Shown piece by piece: positions 14,933-19,229 of a stretch of 19,229 nt of DNA. How positions within the stretch are numbered: the stretch's first letter is position 1; the number at the start of each line of letters is the position of its first letter. The DNA comes from Candidatus Hydrogenedentota bacterium (GTDB lineage: Bacteria; Hydrogenedentota; Hydrogenedentia; Hydrogenedentiales; CAITNO01): the NCBI GenBank assembly GCA_903922535.1, contig CAIXUF010000628.1:1-19229 (forward strand), written 5' to 3'. A model generated the notes under the pieces. That model saw only the letters and a program-made list of their open reading frames with translations. It searched no databases and had not been told where the DNA came from. The translations under genes were made by a program, and so were the position numbers.

Positions 14933-15012
14933 GATATGGACGGAATGGACGATATGGACACGAATCCGAATCATTCGTCGGATAGGTCCATTCCGTCCAT
15001 ATCGTCCATAAT
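14933..15012. repeat. palindromic element of 9-bp units
   Basis: Three direct 9-bp units GATATGGAC, GGAATGGAC, GATATGGAC (14933-14959) face three inverted ones GTCCATTCC, GTCCATATC, GTCCATAAT (14986-15012). The arms contain a perfect 20-bp inverted repeat (14931-14950 against 14986-15005) with a 35-nt loop. The loop holds a further dyad ATCCGA...TCGGAT (14964-14969, 14978-14983). The element could end transcription of the methylase operon, but it lacks a T-run. A dispersed palindromic repeat is the simpler reading. Confidence 0.75.
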
Positions 15013-15072
15013 ATGAATATTGCCAAGCCGATCCTGCGGCCATTTCCAAAATAGCGTGGCTCCCCGGGATCC

Positions 15073-15081
15073 TGCTACAAT
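15073..15081 (+). promoter_or_regulatory. extended -10 promoter of the FmdB-type gene
   Basis: TGC followed by TACAAT is an extended -10 element; no -35 is evident. Transcription would start near 15088, about 49 nt before ATG 15137. Confidence 0.45.
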
Positions 15082-15136
15082 AATGGCGTGTTTGTAGTCC
15101 GTAATTTAACGCCGTACCATGGAGTGGTTTTCTCCC

Positions 15137-15367
15137 ATGCCCCTGTTCTCCTATTGCTGCAAGTCCTGCGGCGCCTATTCGGAAGTGCTTGTTCGCGGGT
15201 CGGAAACGCCCGTCTGCCCCGAATGCGCCTCCAAGAATCTAGAGAAACAAATGAGCCTGTTCGCCGCGATGAGCGGCTCCTCAACCGAACCGGCCTGCGG
15301 CTCCTGCGACGCATCCGTGCACCAGGGCGGCGGTTGCGCCATGGGCGGAGGCTGCGGCTGCCACTGA
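15137..15367 (+). CDS. FmdB-type zinc-ribbon protein with Cys-rich tail
   Basis: This 76-aa protein begins MPLFSYCCKSCGAYSEV, matching the MPxYxYxCxxCG opening of the FmdB/CxxC_CxxC_SSSS family. Two zinc knuckles are visible: Cys8-x2-Cys11 and Cys27-x2-Cys30. The C-terminal tail adds six cysteines in a Gly-rich stretch ending GGCGCH, which may bind metal independently. Start choice: the ATG at 15137 is preferred over 15119 because it gives the family N-terminus; GGAG lies 12 nt upstream. The family was first tied to formamidase regulation, but its general role is unsettled. A small membrane-protein gene follows after 25 bp, probably in the same transcript. Confidence 0.8.
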   Translation: MPLFSYCCKSCGAYSEVLVRGSETPVCPECASKNLEKQMSLFAAMSGSSTEPACGSCDASVHQGGGCAMGGGCGCH

Positions 15368-15392
15368 GGCGGCCCGTGCCGCGGAGGCATTG

Positions 15393-15767
15393 ATGGAAGG
15401 TCCTGCCCCCGAAAAGAACACCGCGCCGCGCACCCTCTGGATGTACCTCCGCGAGGGGCTCGCGGCGGCGCACAAGCGCCGGCCGGTCAGTTTCTACATG
15501 CTGCTGTCCGTGCCGGTGGTGCTGGTGCTGGGCGCGAGGCTGTTTGAGTACCGGCAGGACCTGGGCCGTTTTCGCGCAGTACTGACGATATTGTTCCTGT
15601 TCTTCCTCATCATCAGCATTCAGGCGGTGCACGACTTTTTCTCCATCACGCGCCGCCACCTCCGCGAGCGCCACGCGGCCTATCTCGAAACCCTGGGCGA
15701 CCGGGAGTTCATTGACGAACTGGGCCATCGCGTCAAGAAGGGCGGGCGGCGCGATACCGCGGAGTAG
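15393..15767 (+). CDS. small two-TM membrane protein
   Basis: I do not recognise this family. The 124-aa protein starts at ATG 15393 with GGAGG (15383-15387) 5 nt upstream; an in-frame TTG one codon earlier is too close to that site. Two hydrophobic segments, FYMLLSVPVVLVLGARLF and VLTILFLFFLIISIQAVHDF, are joined by a short polar loop (EYRQDLGRFRA). The N- and C-terminal ends are basic, so both probably face the cytoplasm. The C-terminal tail ends in ELGHRVKKGGRRDTAE. It follows the zinc-ribbon gene by 25 bp and converges on menE. Confidence 0.7.
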   Translation: MEGPAPEKNTAPRTLWMYLREGLAAAHKRRPVSFYMLLSVPVVLVLGARLFEYRQDLGRFRAVLTILFLFFLIISIQAVHDFFSITRRHLRERHAAYLETLGDREFIDELGHRVKKGGRRDTAE

Positions 15768-15785
15768 CGGGGCCTGCCGCGCACG

Positions 15786-15841
15786 GTGGCATGGGTGTCC
15801 CGCCCATGTTCCCAAAACCACGGGCGAGACGCCCGTGCCGC
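15786..15841. repeat. paired palindromes between converging genes (REP/BIME-like)
   Basis: CATGGGTG-TCC-CGCCCATG (15790-15808, one G-T wobble) and CACGGGCG-AGA-CGCCCGTG (15819-15837, perfect 8-bp stem) are two hairpins of the same design, 3-nt loops, 10 bp apart. The outer ends (GTGGCA left, TGCCGC right) are near-complementary, so the unit as a whole is also a dyad. It could serve as a two-way terminator for the converging small membrane-protein gene and menE. The paired layout looks more like a dispersed REP-type element. Confidence 0.7.
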
Positions 15842-15848
15842 GGTTCTC

Positions 15849-17291
15849 CTACACCTGCCCCACCATCTCTTCGGCGCGCTGCCGCATTTCTGCGGGGCTG
15901 GGCTTGATACCCGATGCGGTTTCCTCCGGCCATGGGAAGACATGCCGCGGCACGGCGTGGCGCGGCAGGCGTTCCCTGCATGCGGCGAGCAACGCGGCCG
16001 CGTCCAAGGTCGATTCCGTTTCGACAAAGGCAACAGGCACGCATTCCAGCGCCGCATCGGGCACCGGCACCACCATGGCACGGGTCACACCGGGAATCCT
16101 GCACAGTTCGGCCTCAACCGCCTCGGGCTGGACATTCTCACCGCCGACGATGAACATGCGGTCCGCGCGGCCGTCGATGTGAAGCCGGCCCTGATCGTCG
16201 AAATGGCCCAAATCACCCGTGTCGAACCAGCCCCCCGGCTTGTCAAGCACGCCGCCGTGCAGGTATCCGACAAAGCGCGTGTTGCCGCGCACCTCTATCC
16301 TGCCGTACTCGTTGACGCGGACCGTGTCCTGCAGCATTGGCCTGCCGACGGAGCGCAGTTCATCGAGGTCCGCACCCAGCCGCGTGGCGCAGGTCATCGC
16401 CGCGGTTTCGGTCATGCCGTAACTGTTCATCAGCGGCACGCCCGCATCGATCGCGCGCTGGAGCAGCAGTTCGGGAAGCGGCCCGCCACCCAGGAGCACA
16501 CACTTGGCCGCGCGCAGGGCGTCAAGCGCGGCGGGCTGTTCCAGCGCGCGGCGCAACTGCGCCGCCACCATGGACACATGTGTGGGACGGGTCCGCACGA
16601 TGGCGTCCACGGTGCGCTCGCCCGCGCCGGGCAAAAGGCACTGCGCGCCCGCCTCCAGACAGCGCATGTGCACGGACAGCCCCGACACGTGGTGCAGCGG
16701 CAGGTTCAGCAGGCAGCGGTCATCCCGCTCCAGTTCCATGCGCCTGTTCGCCCGCTGTGCCGCCAGGGTCATCGAAATGAGCGACAGCACGGCGGCCTTG
16801 GGCGCGCCGCCGGTGCCCGACGTGAGCAGGGCCACCGCCGGGGTGTGGCTGCCGTGGCGAATGCGCGCCTGGGTGATGCGGCCGGGCTGCAACGCCGCCA
16901 ACAACGCGTCCAACCCGACTTGCCCCGACTGCGGGGGATCTGCGGGCGTCTGGGGCACCACGGTCATGACGCAGCCAAGATCCCGTACGCGGGCGGCGGT
17001 ATAGTCCCACGGCGCTTCCGGGTTCAGGGGAAAGGCAATCGCACCCATCCGCCAGACTGCGGCCAGCAGCGCCAGCAGCTCCGGACTTTGCGGCAGTACC
17101 AGCGCCACGCAGTCCCGCCGTTCGATGCCGTCCCGGCGCAGTTTGTCCGTGAGACAGCCCACCTGCTGCGCGAAATCGTTGAACGAAACCGTCGCGTCCG
17201 GGCTGACCAGGAACGGGGCATCGCCAAAGCGCCTTGCGGCGCGCATGGCGGGACAATAAGGCTGTTTAATCCCGTCAGCGGGTGTACTCAT
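15849..17291 (-). CDS. menE: o-succinylbenzoate--CoA ligase
   Basis: This 480-aa member of the adenylate-forming family activates o-succinylbenzoate with ATP and CoA in menaquinone synthesis. Motifs in order are TSGTGGAPK (157-165, phosphate loop), YGMTETA (291-297), GWFDTGD (354-360), GRADRM (374-379) and GGENVQP (383-389). The C-terminal catalytic lysine motif reads ETASGIKPSP, where the family usually has SGK directly; the lysine is shifted by one residue. The MenE call rests mainly on the adjacent menC and menA, since this superfamily is broad. Start choice: ATG 17291 has GGAG 7 nt upstream and overlaps the menC end by 17 bp; the frame also opens at 17336, inside menC, without a better ribosome site. 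Confidence 0.85.
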   Translation of the reverse strand: MSTPADGIKQPYCPAMRAARRFGDAPFLVSPDATVSFNDFAQQVGCLTDKLRRDGIERRDCVALVLPQSPELLALLAAVWRMGAIAFPLNPEAPWDYTAARVRDLGCVMTVVPQTPADPPQSGQVGLDALLAALQPGRITQARIRHGSHTPAVALLTSGTGGAPKAAVLSLISMTLAAQRANRRMELERDDRCLLNLPLHHVSGLSVHMRCLEAGAQCLLPGAGERTVDAIVRTRPTHVSMVAAQLRRALEQPAALDALRAAKCVLLGGGPLPELLLQRAIDAGVPLMNSYGMTETAAMTCATRLGADLDELRSVGRPMLQDTVRVNEYGRIEVRGNTRFVGYLHGGVLDKPGGWFDTGDLGHFDDQGRLHIDGRADRMFIVGGENVQPEAVEAELCRIPGVTRAMVVPVPDAALECVPVAFVETESTLDAAALLAACRERLPRHAVPRHVFPWPEETASGIKPSPAEMRQRAEEMVGQV

Positions 17292-18333
17292 AAAGCAGCT
17301 CCAGTCGTGAGACATCCACCCGGCGCGATGCATCAAGCAGTGTTTTCAAAAGAACTCTTGGCTGGTCAAGCGGCAGCCGCTCCTCCAGCACGTCTTCGGC
17401 AAGATAGGAATAGGTGTCGAGTCCGGCTGGCCGTCCCGAACCGGCGGCCAGGCCGCCCATCAGCGCCGTGGCCACACCCGATTCAAAGACGGCGCTCAGG
17501 ATGCGCGGCGGCAGTTTTTCGCCCGACCCAAGGTGATAGGGCAGCGCCCAGCAGGTGGGCTTCCACACCCAGAAGTCCGCGAGCGGAATGCGCTGCTTGT
17601 CCGCCGGCCCCTTGCCGAAGGTGTCAATCAGCGTCTCGTCCAGCGCGATGGGGATGCCGAATTCATTGCGGAGCACGTTGCGCTCATCGGGAATCCGCAG
17701 CGGCTCCTCCAGATAGTCAATCGGCGCGTGGTATTCGTCGGAGTTCTTCGTGATTCCCCGCAGGAAGGTGCGCGCGTCGTCCAGGCTCCATGCGCGGTTG
17801 GCGTCCAGACGGAGCCGGCAGTCCCGGCCGAGCGCGGTGCGCACCTCGCGCGTCAGCGAAATCTCCTCCTCCAGCGGCTTGCGCCCCACCTTCAGCTTGG
17901 CGGCGCGGTAGCCCCGCTCTGCCGCCTGCGCTGCCCCCCGGAGCAACTGGTCCCCGTCGCCCTCCAGCAGCGCCGCCATCTCCAGGACCACGCTCGGCAT
18001 CGCGGGCGTGGCCAGCATCGTGTGCCACATCCGCACCTGCACGCTGGCATTGACCGCCGCGCTGGACCAGCCCTTCACGGGTTTGCCCGCCTTGCTTGGC
18101 CGGGCCCATTCGCGGGCGCTCAGCTTCAGTTCCTGCTCCGCCTCGGCAAGCGTGTCCTTGCTGAACCCGGGCAGCGGCGAGGCCTCGCCCCAGGCGTCCA
18201 CGCCCTTGTCGTCCGTGCACCGCAGTAACAGCCCCTCGCGCATGGTCAGCACCGACGGACCGAGGTTGAAGGGACGGACCAGCGGCAAACGGAACCGGTA
18301 GACCCGCGCATTGACAACCGTGGGGGAATTCAT
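17275..18333 (-). CDS. menC: o-succinylbenzoate synthase
   Basis: This 352-aa enolase-superfamily enzyme dehydrates SHCHC to o-succinylbenzoate in the menaquinone pathway. Visible active-site elements are the KxK motif Lys146-Leu-Lys148, the metal ligands Asp177 (RLDANRAW), Glu209/210 (YLEEPL) and Asp232 (IALDET), and Lys258 in VWKPT. The N-terminal capping part begins ARVYRFRLPLVRPFNLG, as in the family. Start choice: ATG 18333 overlaps the menA stop by 4 bp (ATGA) and gives the normal N-terminus; the longer frame up to 18564 runs inside menA and is not credible. The family includes dipeptide epimerases and N-acylamino-acid racemases, but the flanking menA and menE make OSB synthase the clear choice. 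Confidence 0.88.
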   Translation of the reverse strand: MNSPTVVNARVYRFRLPLVRPFNLGPSVLTMREGLLLRCTDDKGVDAWGEASPLPGFSKDTLAEAEQELKLSAREWARPSKAGKPVKGWSSAAVNASVQVRMWHTMLATPAMPSVVLEMAALLEGDGDQLLRGAAQAAERGYRAAKLKVGRKPLEEEISLTREVRTALGRDCRLRLDANRAWSLDDARTFLRGITKNSDEYHAPIDYLEEPLRIPDERNVLRNEFGIPIALDETLIDTFGKGPADKQRIPLADFWVWKPTCWALPYHLGSGEKLPPRILSAVFESGVATALMGGLAAGSGRPAGLDTYSYLAEDVLEERLPLDQPRVLLKTLLDASRRVDVSRLELLYEYTR

Positions 18334-19223
18334 AACAGCCAACCTATGGAGAAGAGGACACTGAAGATCAGCAGCAGTTTTCCGGTCGAGGCCAGGCATG
18401 CATTCAGCGCCGGGCCGGTTTCGCGAAAGACCCTGCGCACGGTGGGCACCGCAGCGGGAACCGCCAGCAGTCCCGCCGCCATGCCAAGACGCGGCGGGGA
18501 AAGCAGTGCCAGCAATCCCAGCACCGCGGCCATACCAGTGAACAGGCACAGTGTGTACTCCCATTTGGCGAAACGAGCGCCGAGGCGCGCGGCCAGCGTC
18601 CGCTTGCCTGTCCTGCGGTCCTCGTCAATGTCGCGCAGGTTGTTCACCGCCAGGATGGCACAGGCAATCAGCCCCGGTGCCAGCCCGGCCACCGTGGGCA
18701 GCACCCGCCATTCCAGCGTCTGCGCGTAGAAGGTGCCGCCCACGGCCACGGGCCCGAAAAAGATCAGTACGAACACCTCGCCAAGACCCAGATAGCCCAG
18801 GGGATAGGGCCCGCCCGTGTACAGCGCGGCAAAGATCACTGACAGCAGGCCTATGGCGAGAATGGGCCATCCGCTGCGCCAAACCAAATAGAGGCCCAAC
18901 AGCAGCGACAGCCCGAGCACAATCAGCGTGGCGTTGCGCATCTGCTTCGGCGTGACCAGTCCCGACGCCGTGGCGCGGGTCGGCCCAAGCCGTGCCTCGG
19001 TATCAGCGCCCTTCAGAAAGTCGAAGTAATCGTTCGCGTAGTTGGCCTCAATCTGGATCAGGATCGCGCACAGCAGCGTGGCCAGCGCCGTCGGCGCGTG
19101 AAAGCCGCCGTCCCGGCACGCCATGGCCGTGCCCATGATCACCGGCGCAATCGAAGCGCCCAGCGTCCGCGGCCGCGCCGCCAGAAGCCACACGCGCCAA
19201 CCCAACGCTGCTTGGCTATTCAT
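18330..19223 (-). CDS. menA: 1,4-dihydroxy-2-naphthoate polyprenyltransferase
   Basis: This 297-aa UbiA-superfamily membrane enzyme attaches a polyprenyl chain to DHNA, giving demethylmenaquinone. The first Asp-rich motif is NDYFDFLKGAD (64-74), followed by RLGPTRATASGLV; the second is NNLRDIDEDRRTGKRTL (194-210). Both bind the Mg-diphosphate of the prenyl donor. The GGPYPLGYLGLGEVFVLIFF block (137-156) is characteristic of MenA rather than of UbiA. Eight or so hydrophobic segments fit the family fold. The length is close to that of E. coli MenA. The ATG at 19223 is only 6 bases from the window edge, so its ribosome site and any upstream operon member cannot be seen. menC follows with an ATGA overlap. 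Confidence 0.92.
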   Translation of the reverse strand: MNSQAALGWRVWLLAARPRTLGASIAPVIMGTAMACRDGGFHAPTALATLLCAILIQIEANYANDYFDFLKGADTEARLGPTRATASGLVTPKQMRNATLIVLGLSLLLGLYLVWRSGWPILAIGLLSVIFAALYTGGPYPLGYLGLGEVFVLIFFGPVAVGGTFYAQTLEWRVLPTVAGLAPGLIACAILAVNNLRDIDEDRRTGKRTLAARLGARFAKWEYTLCLFTGMAAVLGLLALLSPPRLGMAAGLLAVPAAVPTVRRVFRETGPALNACLASTGKLLLIFSVLFSIGWLL

Positions 19224-19229
19224 AGCCGC

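Noticed and set aside
15786..17753. 655-aa frame on the + strand opposite menE and menC.
   Set aside because: It lies antisense to two well-supported men genes and reads as Arg/His-rich sequence without domains; its start lies in the palindromic element.

Overview
The window is GC-rich DNA packed with protein-coding genes, from a didermic (Gram-negative) bacterium that makes menaquinone. The envelope evidence is an LpxH-type lipid A enzyme, lipobox lipoproteins and a signal peptidase I. A eukaryotic-type Ser/Thr kinase, large PASTA/SUMF1/Kelch surface proteins and short palindromic intergenic repeats recall uncultured PVC or Hydrogenedentes-like lineages. That placement is inference from gene style; no marker gene here fixes a phylum. 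I saw no rRNA, tRNA, CRISPR array, transposase or phage gene.

Region 1 (1-7093) is a block of three large extracytoplasmic proteins built on tandem PASTA domains. The first (+, cut by the left edge) and third (+) carry PASTA arrays followed by a SUMF1/formylglycine-generating-enzyme-like domain. The middle one (-) is a lipoprotein with two PASTA domains and a six-unit Kelch-type propeller. The middle and third genes diverge from a 731-bp non-coding region that holds a good promoter for each.

Region 2 (7094-10595) holds a strong hairpin terminator, a six-TM membrane protein (-), a DUF1579-like secreted protein (+), and a membrane-anchored Ser/Thr kinase (+) whose C-terminal half is six predicted TM helices rather than a sensor such as PASTA.

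Region 3 (10785-14867) is a run of tightly spaced + genes. A degenerate J-domain-like protein overlaps an unknown 358-aa protein by one base. After a short gap come signal peptidase I, an LpxH-like hydrolase and a DpnM/MboI-type GATC adenine methylase, each overlapping the next by 4 bp. The methylase has no visible restriction partner.

Region 4 (14868-15848) has a palindromic element made of 9-bp units, a small FmdB-type zinc-ribbon protein, a two-TM small membrane protein, and a pair of related palindromes between converging genes.

Region 5 (15849-19223, -) is a menaquinone operon, menA-menC-menE, with overlapping genes. It supplies o-succinylbenzoate synthase, o-succinylbenzoyl-CoA ligase and the DHNA prenyltransferase. 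The other men genes must lie elsewhere.

Several start codons were moved from the longest reading frame using Shine-Dalgarno sequences, signal peptides and promoters; each entry says why.
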